Below are positions 1 through 10,992 of a stretch of 64,000 nt of DNA, in pieces; positions within the stretch are counted from its first letter, which is position 1, and every line of letters begins with the position of its first letter. Where the stretch lies: positions 1,612,001 to 1,676,000 of the forward strand of contig PQWQ01000004.1 in the NCBI GenBank assembly GCA_002943765.1, in the 5' to 3' direction. Source of the stretch: Psoroptes ovis (Eukaryota; Arthropoda; Arachnida; Sarcoptiformes; Psoroptidae). Position numbers and translations under genes: made by a program. Under the pieces are notes generated by a model that was given only the letters and a program-made list of their open reading frames with translations, was not told the origin of the DNA and did no database searches.

Positions 1-1
1 T

Positions 2-2284
2 TCCTCTTCTCAGCCCTATGGAACACAATATCCACCAAGTGGATCATATGGTCCAAGTTCTACACCATCTCATCATCATCATAATTCAGCACAAATGATC
101 AATCCACAACGCAGTAATGAATTACAGCAACAACAACAGCAATTAATATCATTACCTCCAACAGTAGTATTTCCACCGAATTCGGTTGAAGCAACAATGC
201 CATTACCATCAAAACGGCGTAAATTGAAGGCACGTGATATTGCACCAGTTGATGCATGGCGTGTTTATATGGCACTCAAATCGGGTTTATTAGCTGAATC
301 AACATATGCATTAGATGTATTGAATGTAATATCTAATGATGATATTAGTCTCTTATTTTTAGGCTTATCAAATATGCCTGGACTTTTAGAAGTATTATTA
401 GAACATTATCGTCGCTATTTAAATGAAATATTTGATTCAATGTTTGAAGATATTGAGATCGGTTATGATATTCGACAAAAAAATAAATTCGTCACTAACG
501 ACGATGATGGTAATTGTGATAATAAAAATATTAAAAACAAACCAAATAATCGAAAATTGAAATGGTATGAATTGGAACGTGATCTTATTGATGAAAAAAA
601 TGATACGAATAAAATATTAACGAATAATAACATAATGAACAATATTGATCAAGATATCAAAAAATTTATACGACATAAATTTAAATTCACTTCAAATGAA
701 CTTAAATTTCAATTGTTTCGTGATAATGATATGAAAAATTATACCAAAATAACAAGAAATGGTAAAAAAGTGAAAATACGTGAAGACAAAAATTTATTTA
801 TTACTGATTATGATAAATGTTGGGATCCAATAAGTGATAACAATAACGATAATGATTGCAAAAATAATGAAAATGATGATTATTTTAAATTGAAACAAAG
901 TCTTCAAGAACATTGGAAGAAAGGTGGAGGTGAAACAACTAATCATATACAAACACATATGGAACCGAAAGAAAATTATTTTAGATTTTGTCGTTTGATC
1001 AAAAATTTGAATGATTGCTATATTATTGAGAATGAAAATGATGTACAAAATAATAATAGTGGTAATGTTATATCAAATGACAGCAATAATGAAAATATTC
1101 CAGAGGAAAATAATGAAAATGAATATCCAAAAATACATCCAACAGATCGTGAACGTTATTTGAAAAAATTGAATCAACCAGATTTTGAAGATGAATCATA
1201 TGATCAAGAAGAACCGGCTGTCTGTACTGGACGTGAATATCAAGATTCAATAAAAAGTCGATGTTTGACTGTATCAAATTTGATAAGAAATTTAACATTT
1301 TTGCCCGGCAACGATGTTGAAATGTGTCGGAGTCCTTGTTTATTGTTGATATTATCACGATTGATATTATTACATCATGTACATGCTTTGAAAAAGAAAC
1401 GTAAAATCAATGAAATAGATTGTACAAAAATTATCGCCAATCGTTTGGATGATGAAACAATGTTTAATTTGATTGATGAAAAGCCTGATGATAATGAAAA
1501 CGAAATTGAGAAAGAATGGTGGTGGGAATCGTTGCATTTGATTCGTGAAAATACTATGGTCACATTGGCCAATATCAGTGGACAGTTAGATTTATCAACA
1601 TTTCCTGAATCGATTACATTATCGTTATTAGATGGTCTATTGCATTGGGCTATTTGTCCATCATCATATGCTCAAGATGCATTTCCATCTGCACCAAATA
1701 CGTTATCACCACGACGATTGGCATATGAATCACTATCAAAATTATCGATATTTGAATCAAATGTTGATTTAATATTGGCGACACCACCATGGTCGCGTAT
1801 TGAAGAATTTCTCAAAAACTTGACACGTTCTTTGGTTCGCACTGAAGATCAAACAATACGTGAATTTTCAATCGTATTACTTTCGAATTTTGCAGCTGCA
1901 GATCCATCAGTTGTACGCATAATTGCATTAACTGGTTATTCTGTATCATTACTGCTTGGTTTCATTGAACAAGCCGAACAGAGTGCAATGACTATTGCCA
2001 ATTTACATGGCATACAATATTTAAAAGATAATTTCGATTCAATCGGAACAACATATGACATGATACGTCGTGCTGCAACAATTTTACTTATTATTGCAAA
2101 AAATTCAGAATATCGTTCATTATTCATACAACATGAACAAAGATTATTATCATTAAGTATGTCACAAATATTTGATAATTCAATAACGACAATTATTGCA
2201 GATATTTTATTCGAATGTTCATCTGAAATGTCCAATAATAGTAATGTTGGTAATATTAAGGAAAATTTCAATGAAAATAAATGA
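2..2284 (+). CDS. ARID1: ARID1/Osa (BAF250) C-terminal part, 5' end outside window
   Basis: This is the C-terminal coding exon of an ARID1-type (Drosophila Osa, vertebrate ARID1A/B) subunit of the SWI/SNF (BAF) chromatin remodeller, which acts in the nucleus. The frame is open from base 2 (visible residues begin SSSQPYGTQY), so the gene starts upstream of the window and the ATG at 95 is internal. The BAF250_C region is recognisable in pieces: KRRKLKARDIAPVDAWRVYM then SGLLAESTYALDVLN near nt 210-330, FLPGNDVEMCRSP near 1300, a WWW motif followed by RENTMVTLANISGQLDLS near 1515-1590, and LDGLLHWAICPSSYAQDAF near 1630-1685. The ARM-like helices continue to the stop. An Asn/Asp/Lys-rich block of roughly 230 residues (about nt 470-1150) splits the domain and has no counterpart I know in vertebrate ARID1. 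The ARID domain itself is not in the window. Confidence 0.93.
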   Translation, partial: SSSQPYGTQYPPSGSYGPSSTPSHHHHNSAQMINPQRSNELQQQQQQLISLPPTVVFPPNSVEATMPLPSKRRKLKARDIAPVDAWRVYMALKSGLLAESTYALDVLNVISNDDISLLFLGLSNMPGLLEVLLEHYRRYLNEIFDSMFEDIEIGYDIRQKNKFVTNDDDGNCDNKNIKNKPNNRKLKWYELERDLIDEKNDTNKILTNNNIMNNIDQDIKKFIRHKFKFTSNELKFQLFRDNDMKNYTKITRNGKKVKIREDKNLFITDYDKCWDPISDNNNDNDCKNNENDDYFKLKQSLQEHWKKGGGETTNHIQTHMEPKENYFRFCRLIKNLNDCYIIENENDVQNNNSGNVISNDSNNENIPEENNENEYPKIHPTDRERYLKKLNQPDFEDESYDQEEPAVCTGREYQDSIKSRCLTVSNLIRNLTFLPGNDVEMCRSPCLLLILSRLILLHHVHALKKKRKINEIDCTKIIANRLDDETMFNLIDEKPDDNENEIEKEWWWESLHLIRENTMVTLANISGQLDLSTFPESITLSLLDGLLHWAICPSSYAQDAFPSAPNTLSPRRLAYESLSKLSIFESNVDLILATPPWSRIEEFLKNLTRSLVRTEDQTIREFSIVLLSNFAAADPSVVRIIALTGYSVSLLLGFIEQAEQSAMTIANLHGIQYLKDNFDSIGTTYDMIRRAATILLIIAKNSEYRSLFIQHEQRLLSLSMSQIFDNSITTIIADILFECSSEMSNNSNVGNIKENFNENK

Positions 2285-3143
2285 TGAACAATACTTGAAA
2301 ATATAAAACTCATATACACACACGCATACATATTGATCATTTAATCATTGATACATATAAATATTTTACAAAATATTTGTAAATATTACATATTTACTGC
2401 ACATTGAACATATTTGTTTGTATTTTTTTATTTTATCTTATTTGGCCAGTCTGAACAATTCTTAATGTCATAATATCTTATTTTCTATTTTTTTATCGAC
2501 AATTAATCCTTGATCAGAATTTTTAATACACAAAAAAAAATATTTCATATTTATAAATAATATTATGATACACTAGATTTTACATTATTATTAAACTTGA
2601 AACATTTATAAATTTTCACATAAACCATAAACATATACAATAATTCACCTTTTCTTTTCTACATGATAAAATAATTTGAAAAATTTCTATTCATCTTATT
2701 TTGGTTAGACAGATCATCATCATCATTATGATTATGAAACACATCAAACACTTATTTTTTTTGGAATGATTCAATTTATTATAGTTTCCATTATTCTTAT
2801 CATATTAATTAATTAATTAATAGCCATGTATACACTTACTTTCAATTATTACACTTGCATATAAACATGTTTATAAACAATAATAATGGAATCCAATAAT
2901 GATTCATATATTTTTCGATTAAATGAATAAATAAATGAAAAATTTTGTCTCAAAATTTCTAATTTTATTTAAATCAATTTTTTCAAATCTTTTCAAATGT
3001 TTCTTTTTGTTCGACGACAGATGGCAATACTTTTCATACTCCGATCATATGATATTTGATGATTTTGCTTGTTTTCAATTTTTCTTTGAAATTTGAAATT
3101 ATATTTGTTTTCCAAGAATTCAATTGTTTTCAAATAACAAAAC
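2285..3143. other. ARID1 3' UTR and MRRF 5' flank
   Basis: No coding signal was seen. The first several hundred bases are AT-rich and probably the ARID1 3' UTR, with an AATAAA-like cluster near 2925-2940. The last 150 bases should hold the MRRF promoter and 5' UTR. No clear TATA box stands out. Confidence 0.5.
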
Positions 3144-4079
3144 ATGTTGACGAAATATTTGTATAATCTTCATTTCAACCGATTGAAATTGTTTCCAATT
3201 TTGCTTAAGCATTCAAATAAATCTCCTGCTTTAACCAACTTTGATTTTAATACCATAATGCGACATACGATTCATTCGGATCAACACATGAAAATGCCGG
3301 TATCATCATTGTTGTTGAATCAATATAATCAAAATTTACTTTCATCCAATCAATCATTATCGGCTTTTTTGATTACAAAACGTTCACTTGCTAAAGGTAA
3401 AGATCGTGGACGAGACAAAAATCATCAAGATCGTCCTAAAGTAATTTTAAATGATGAAGAATTACAACAAGTTATTGAAATTGATGAATATAGAAATGAA
3501 ATCGATGCAATGATTGAAGAATTCAAAACAGATTTGAAATTAAATTACAATGTTAGACTGAATCCACGAGTTATCGAAAGGTTTGATTTCATTATTTTAT
3601 TATTATTATTATTAAAATATTTTTTTTCTGTTTTTCAAAATAGTCTTGAAATACAATATGATTATTTAAAAGTAACTCTTGGTGATATTGTTAATATTGT
3701 GCGTAAACAAAATGATTTAATAATAAATCTTTCGGCAACACCATCGGCTGTGAAATCAACAATGCAAGCAATACAACAATCTGGTTTGAATTTAAATCCA
3801 CAACAAGATGGAAACATAATCTATATACGAATGCCACGTATTACGATTGAACATCGACAAGCATTAATCAAATCTGTACGAGCTGTTGGACAAAAATTAA
3901 AAGACCGTATAAAAGATAAAAATTTTCAGAAAAAATTTATGAAAACAAAAGATATGAATCGTATCAGTAAAGATTTATTGAATGATGTTCAATCAAATTT
4001 ATTGTTTTATCAAAAACAAAAATGTAATGAAATCGATGCCATTGTCAAACAAAAAGAAGATTCATTAATGAATAATTGA
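3144..4079 (+). CDS. MRRF: Mitochondrial ribosome recycling factor (two exons)
   Basis: Ribosome recycling factor releases post-termination ribosomes together with EF-G2 in mitochondria. Proposed coding exons are 3144-3580 and 3644-4079, giving 290 aa. The RRF core is visible: LEIQYDYLKVTLGDIVNIV, LSATPSAVKSTMQAIQQSGL, LNLNPQQDGNIIYIRMP, then ITIEHRQALIKSVRAVGQK, and a final basic, coiled helix. The N-terminal ~85 residues are rich in Lys, Leu and Asn with few acids, fitting a mitochondrial transit peptide (inference). The unspliced frame is open through 3581-3643, but that piece encodes a Leu/Phe run found in no RRF. Splicing GT...AG joins ...RVIE-S-LEIQ in phase and restores the RRF spacing. 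It is convergent with the RGK gene downstream; an A-run and AATAAA-like signals at about 4100-4120 probably end the transcript. Confidence 0.9.
   Translation: MLTKYLYNLHFNRLKLFPILLKHSNKSPALTNFDFNTIMRHTIHSDQHMKMPVSSLLLNQYNQNLLSSNQSLSAFLITKRSLAKGKDRGRDKNHQDRPKVILNDEELQQVIEIDEYRNEIDAMIEEFKTDLKLNYNVRLNPRVIERFDFIILLLLLLKYFFSVFQNSLEIQYDYLKVTLGDIVNIVRKQNDLIINLSATPSAVKSTMQAIQQSGLNLNPQQDGNIIYIRMPRITIEHRQALIKSVRAVGQKLKDRIKDKNFQKKFMKTKDMNRISKDLLNDVQSNLLFYQKQKCNEIDAIVKQKEDSLMNN
3581..3643 (+). other. MRRF intron, 63 nt, in frame and stop-free
   Basis: The intron begins GTTTGA and ends AAAATAG. It is a multiple of three and has no stop in the reading frame, so retention would insert 21 hydrophobic residues rather than truncate the protein. 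Confidence 0.8.
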
Positions 4080-4410
4080 TTATTGAAAATCTAAATTCAA
4101 AAAAAAAAAAAAAATAGAAAATAAAAGAAATCATCGCCATTTAAATTGTAGTTGTTTTATTTTTTTTTCATAATTCATTACTATCATAATTCATTTTTAT
4201 TATCAAAATTGAGAAAATATTGTAATTAATTTAAAAGAAACCGAGAATCAAATTAATTATCAAAATAAATGAAAAAATATGATTTTTTCAAAGAAAAATA
4301 TGAATTGAAATGAAATTAATTAATTTGTTTTCTAATTTATTCCAAAAAACAAACTGTTTCATTTATTTGTTTACAATAATAATAATAATAATAATAATGA
4401 TGTTTATTAT

Positions 4411-7187
4411 TCAAAGAACATTTAAATTGTCACATGATTTTGATTTAGACATTGCTGCTTTACGTAAAATTCTTCTTAAAAAACTTTCACGTCTTTTTAA
4501 TTTATGATTATTATTAATCAAATTATTATTATTAGTACCAATATGGCCGCCATAACCATTGAAATGATTGTTATTATTATTATTATTATGATTATTATTG
4601 ATATTAATATTATCATGATTGAAATTTATCGTTTTGTTAATGCGTATCATTGAATTCATATCAATATTATTTGTATTACTATTATTCATATTTATACTAT
4701 CATTTAATTGATTTTTATTATGATGATAATAATAATAGTTATAGTAATTTTGATTGCAATTACGATTTACATCTTCATCATTACTATTATGAGTGTTTGA
4801 AATTTTGAATGATTCATTTGTTTCTATGGAAAAAAAAGGTAAAAATTAAATATGAAATGTGAATTAATAATGATATTTCATATTGGATTGTTTCCAATTA
4901 TTGAGAGCAAAACAAGAAAAAAAATATATCGTAAATGTCAATTACCTATGCGATTTGATTGATATTGAAGTTTTAAATGTTGTTTACTATGATTGGATTG
5001 ATGATATTTATAATCCATAAATCGTTGATTATTATTATTAATATTATTCAAATTCAGTGATGATGATGATGATGTTGATGTGGATGATAGATGTAAATTT
5101 TTCAATGTTATCTGCGCACCAATACCTTCAAGCAATGTATCGATATTGTGCGATATTGTACAACTAATTTCGATGTATTTGCAATTGTTTTCGGTTGCTA
5201 ACTCTTTCGCTTCTGTTTGAATGATCGAAATTAAATAGATTTGATTATATTGGTTTCAGTGAATCAATCAATTTATAAAATAATTCGTACCTTTACGATT
5301 AACACAGCGAGAACGTTCTAAATCACATTTATTAGCCACAATTATAATGATTTTATTTTCAAATGTATCATCCCAACGTTGTATGTCGATTAATAATTTT
5401 TCAACATGATTAAATGATTCTCTACATGAATTTTGATTTAAATAAATCAATTAAAGATGATTAATTTTTTGTGTTTGAATAAATACGTACCGATCATTAA
5501 CACTGAACATTATTAGATATACATCTGGCTTATAATCAGCAATAACTGATGATGTTGATGTATTCATAGATGTTTGGCTGTGATGATGATGATGATGATG
5601 ATGATGGTGATGATGATGTGAATAATAATTTAAATTATCATCAGTTGAAAATGAATTAAATTCATTAAAATGTATAAATAAATTTTGTTCATTACTCAAT
5701 TCATCAATGTTTGTCGGATCGAATGATGAATGATCGCATGTTTGTTGTAAATGTTGCCGAAATTGTTTGATCAAAGATGTTTTACCGACATTAACATAAC
5801 CCATCAATAATATACGATAAATGTGTTTACGATAATTTTGTATGCAATTATAATTATCGATAAAATTTGGTGGATAATTTTGTTGTTTTATTATGTAAAA
5901 ACGATGTTTATGGTTCTGGTGTTGTTGCATTTGCTTATGTAGATCATTGCTACTATTATTTATATTAAGAGAGTTATTATTGAATTTTTCCGCAAAATTT
6001 CTCAATGACAATTTTCGATTCGATATCGATTGTTCATTTTTATTATTTTGAATTGATTTCAATGAATCTTTACGTTTCAGGTGATTGCTACTATCACGAT
6101 TCTGATAATTTGATTGAAAATTTGACCATGAAGATGACGATGATGATGATGATTTTAAATTATAATTACTGATCAACTGATTACTATTTGTATGAATAAT
6201 TCCGGTATCATCGTCGATATAGCTGCTGCTACTTTCACTTGTTTCTTCATCATCATCATCATCACTGTCATCACTTGAACATAAATTTTGATCTTGATTA
6301 TTATTCATATTTGATGCATTAAAATATTCATTATTATCATTCTTATTATTAATCAATTTTGTTTTTTGATGTTGTTGTTGTTGTGATCGACCACAATTTA
6401 AAAATCTTGATTCAATTTCATGTAAATCATTATATCCATTATATGTTGCCGGTTGTATTGTTGTTGTCATAATTGTAATATTATTTTCATTATTATTATT
6501 ATTAATATTATCATTACTATCATTATCATGATTTCCCAGATTTTGTTGATTTGTCATCAATGATAATCGACTCATTTGTTGTAATAAATTATTATCACCA
6601 AATATACCGATCGTACTGGAACTAATTAAATTATTGCCAGAACTAAAACTACCACGTTCATTATTCACATTGAAAGATTGTGTACGTTTTGTTTTGCTAG
6701 TTTTATTGTTATTCGTTTTCACAATTGTTGCATTGGTTTTTTGTGTTGACATTTTTCTAATTGATGATGCTATCGATGATGTTGATGATGATGTCGATTG
6801 TTTTCTATTTTGATTATTCGTATTATTATTATAATTTACAGTTAAATATTGCGGTTGTAAATTATTATCAATCGAAATTGGATATTTTCGTACCATAATT
6901 TGTTGTTTTATTTGTGGATATTTTTGCACACGCTGTTGTTGCTGCTGATGATGGCCATTGACTTTTGTTTCATGCAATGATTTTGAACGACGTATCGATG
7001 AATTTGAAGAATCGTTCATTTTCTTCATGCTGCGTACTATTCTCCCATTATCAACATTATTATTGATCATACTAAAATCATTCATTCGTACATTATCATC
7101 ATCATCATCGTCCACTTGAAATTGATTTATTGAATTATAACTTGACTTACGAAACATATTTTTCATAAATAAATTTATTCCATACAA
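4411..7187 (-). CDS. RGK-type (Rad/Gem/Rem) Ras-like GTPase, four exons
   Basis: Coding exons in transcript order are 7187-5491, 5421-5291, 5212-4946 and 4823-4411; all joins keep phase and give 835 aa. RGK proteins are Ras-related GTPases at the plasma membrane that inhibit voltage-gated calcium channels and affect the cytoskeleton. Evidence: P-loop GYVNVGKTSLIKQF near residue 463; FSVNDRESF across the first junction; G4 motif VANKCDLERSR; the RGK-like segment NCKYIEISCTISHNIDTLLEGI; and the C-terminal KSKSCDNLNVL, which matches the conserved RGK C-terminal motif (Gem/Rad end in a similar K-S-K-S-C...L-S-V-L pattern). There is no CAAX box, as usual for RGK. Oddities: a roughly 460-residue Asn/Ser/Gln-rich N-terminus (vertebrate RGKs have under ~100), and a 13-His run where switch II/G3 should be. 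Other in-frame Mets at 7163 and 7154 could be the start. Confidence 0.88.
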
Positions 7188-8976
7188 AAACTTGGAATAT
7201 TCTTAATTTTTGCAAGTCTTAAAATTGGTATTAAAAATTTCAAAATTTAAAAATTCTGGTTTTTTGATCGTTGTCGTTCAAAGTATTTATATATGGATTG
7301 AAACAGACATAAGCGAAGAAAATTGAGAATTTTCAAACGACAAAAAAAAATTCAAAATTTCAAATCATCATTTCATTCTCAATAGATTCATACATATGTG
7401 CATGTGTGTATATCTCCATATATTCATGAATGAATAACAGTAAGAATATTCTTATTATCAATATTATTTTTGAACATATACATACACACATATACATTCA
7501 TATATATATATATATTTGTGACTGTATATTCGTTTTTCGTTCAAAATCAAAACACATGTAAAGATGTATGTGAATGTTCGCGCACAAATGATGCATCAGC
7601 AGTGATGAATAAGTTCGACGATACAATTTTAATCATTTATTTTCCAAATGTATATTTTTTTACATAATTTTAGACACAACAGCATTTGTTTGTATGAGAA
7701 TATAAAGATTTTGAAGATCATATAATCATAATGATGATAATGATAATTATATTTGAAATAATCAAATAAATCATTAATCATAACTTGTTGTTATATGTTT
7801 GGATTATGTTTATTATCATTTTTGATCGTATTTTAAATAATGAAATTTAAATTTAAAAAATTAAAATGATACAAACAGATGATATATATATTTTCATTAT
7901 TAAATCTTATTACAATGAAAATAATCAGACAATCAGACAATGAGCAATAATGATTGAAATGAAATATGATGAAAAAGAAATGATGAAATTATAATGTAAC
8001 ATATTGATATCATCTTTACTATTCATTATAAAAATAGTTATTCAACATCAATCATATATTTGTAATTCATCATTTGAATAGTAAATGATATATCTTAGGC
8101 CAAAATTTTAAAAAATGAAAATTCAATTAAATCAAGATTCATTTCAATTTCAGATCTTAAGCCTGAAGATTCTGGTTTTTCTCATTAATTAGTTGTTTTT
8201 TTATCCAAAATTTTAGCGAATATTTTTCAGTATTTTTAGCACTGGTTCGAAATGATTCATATCGAATTTTTTTCTTTGCAAATTTTAATGTTGGCAACAT
8301 CAAAAAAAAGACCAAACAAACAAACCGGAATTGAATTTATTTTTGTTCGTAAATAAATAATGGATAAGAATGATGAATAAATGTGGATGAATATATCCAT
8401 TGTTTTATTTATTTATTTTATTTCACTTTATTTATCGCTTGTTTCAGAAAAATGATAAAACAAAAACAAACAAGGAAGTAATAACTTTTCCTTATTCTTA
8501 TTTTCAAAGAATATTCTTTGATTATTTTCAGACATTAGTGCTCTTTGTGTGTTGGTGTGTGTTTGTATTTGTATATGAACTTACACATACACAGACATAT
8601 ATTGATATATGAAATATATGAAATGATTAAACAAATCAATGAGCGAAATATTTCATATCTCATCTCAAAAAAAAAATGTTTATTTATTTATTTATTTTTC
8701 AAAGAATTTCATTTCTTGAAATTCTTTAGGAAATATTTTTCTTTTTTTTTCGACAAAAGCAAATGAACTTTGAATATATTGGATAGATACGTCTATTTGT
8801 GTATAAATACATTTATATTTGTTTGAATGCAATGAAATATGAATACAAATTCATTCATAAAAGGACATTGGCTTGAAATATTTTTTCTCTCTGATAATAT
8901 TGTGTATACACAGAACGATACAGTAGTAACAATATCTCATATATCACTCGGATATTGTTGTGTATACGTGCACCAA

Positions 8977-9012
8977 CCATCCATTCATTCATCCATCCAT
9001 CCATCCATCCAT
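8977..9012. repeat. CCAT/TCCA tetranucleotide microsatellite
   Basis: A run of CCAT and CATT units, including about six consecutive CATC/TCCA units. Confidence 0.9.
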
Positions 9013-10796
9013 CTATTAATTTATCCTATCCATCATAATTTTAATAAGTACAAATACACACAAAGATATTCTATCTATTCATATTTAGAGAATAAAATTA
9101 GTATTATTAATGAAATATTTCAAATTTTTGTCAAAAAATGAAATTATTTGCCGACATTTTTTGCTATTTTTTACAAGGTTTTTCATTAGTTTTTTTCCTT
9201 TATGATAGGCGTATTTGTTACATGTATTTTTAATGAATTTAAATCTATTAATTATTTTTCGCAGGCTTGAAAATTTGATCTTGATTATCTTCATTCATTC
9301 AAATATGATTTAATGAATGCATTTAGGTGTCCGAGAAGTATGTGCCTAATTTTCAAATGGACATTATCATTGATTTATAAACATGGAAAAACTTTAAGTA
9401 GACGACCTAAAATTTTGAACATTCAATCGATAATTATTCTAAATTATTTTAGATTATTGTGTCATTTTTGTATATATTTTATTAAACAAAGAGGGATAAT
9501 GGGATGAAAAAATGAAATAAAATTAATTTAGGCCAAATCTATGAATATTTTCATCTTTTGTGTCAGTAAATTTTTTCATTTTATTTCAATTTGATTCTTG
9601 TTTTCGGAGTTATTTATTTCAATTTTTATATTTGTCTCTTTTTAATGAATAGATAAATGAAAAAGAAGAATAAATGAGTTAATTAGTTAACTAATTAATT
9701 TTCAAAGAAAAAAATGTGAATAAAATGTATTTATTTTAAGTTTTATGGTTATATTCATTGAAATAGACTTGTGAAATGATAATTAAATTTCGCTAATTAT
9801 TATGTTAAATTAATTCTTGTGCTTGAATGAATGAATGAATGAAATTTTTTAATGTATCAATTTTTATTTGTTTATTCAATATCCTCTTTAGCATTATTAT
9901 TATGATTATTCTCATTGATCCATAATTTTCCAATCAATAATCATTTTTCTGATATTGATCATTTTCGTATCATATAATGCTTCGTTTTTACAGGTCTGAA
10001 GCCAAATTAAAATCTGGCCCAATTCTAAATGAATAAATTTCAATTTTCAATCAACCGAATTTCTGCAATGTTCATGGTTAATCAATAAGAAAAATTTTCA
10101 ATTCTTTTAATTTTTAAAATCGATTCAAATCTCTTGAATTTAAAAGCTTTGAAATTCAAATTTTTTTTCATAAAAAAAAATAAATAATTATCACAATTAA
10201 AAATTTTATTAAAATCTCGAAACAAATGAGATCATTCACTTTGTTTATCGTAGAATTTTTTGCGGTTCTACTGTATTTTCAATTTTCTATAATTCGATAT
10301 TATTACAAATTTTATTTTCATAATTATTATGAATTCATTTTGTTTGTATTTTTATTATTATTCTCAATTTTTTTTCCAGCTATTAATTCCCCTTATTGAA
10401 TTTCTATCGAAAAAAAAAGAAAAATTCTAAGAAAATTTCTTTTTTTTCTGGTTTTTTTTATTGAATTTCATTTCGATTCAATTCAATTTAAAATGTATAT
10501 TCTCATTTATTTTCTGGCAAAAATTCAGAATTAAGAATTCAGAATTCGACACACACACAAACACACACATATGTAATGAACTTATGTTTGCAAAACCTTT
10601 TCGTTCATAATGATTCGTTGTATTCGTTAAATTCAACATGCAAATATTAGAAAATCAAAATGAGTAAAATCATTTTGAAAATGCATTCAAAGCCAAAATT
10701 TTGAATAAATACATTAAAATATGTGCATATGCAAAACAATCGCAATAAACATTAAAGCAATAACAAGAACACCGATACCGATGAAACATGTGCTGC

Positions 10797-10825
10797 TTTT
10801 TTTTTTTTTTTTTTTTTTTTTTTTT
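10797..10825. repeat. Poly-T run (29 T)
   Basis: Uninterrupted T homopolymer. On the minus strand it reads as a Lys-rich ORF, which I take to be spurious. Confidence 0.9.
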
Positions 10826-10976
10826 GGTTTTGAATTTGATTTTTTTCAAAAAATAAAAATTCGTTAAATTTAGATTTTCAGATTGATGATTCATATATGT
10901 TTCGTCTATCACATGTATTTTACTATTTCATTTCATTGCTTTTTTTGCTTCAAATGATTAACTCGATCCCATTATA

Positions 10977-10992
10977 CAATTGACGTCAATTG
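10977..10992. promoter_or_regulatory. 16-bp palindrome with a CRE core
   Basis: CAATTGACGTCAATTG is a perfect palindrome whose centre is the full CRE octamer TGACGTCA (10981-10988). A CREB/ATF-type bZIP site in the upstream region of the gene at 12760 is possible. No expression evidence is available from sequence. Confidence 0.35.

Noticed and set aside
8221..8270. GGTTCGA motif as a tRNA B box
   Set aside because: No acceptor-stem pairing or A box could be found around it; no tRNA gene could be supported anywhere in the window.
10221..10246. TGAGATCATT sequence resembling the bantam microRNA seed, within a small stem
   Set aside because: Similarity stops after the seed, and the stem (AAACAAA...TTTGTTT) is too short for a pre-miRNA.
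10670..10912. 80-codon minus-strand ORF with a Lys run
   Set aside because: The Lys run is the antisense of the 29-T homopolymer; no other coding sign.
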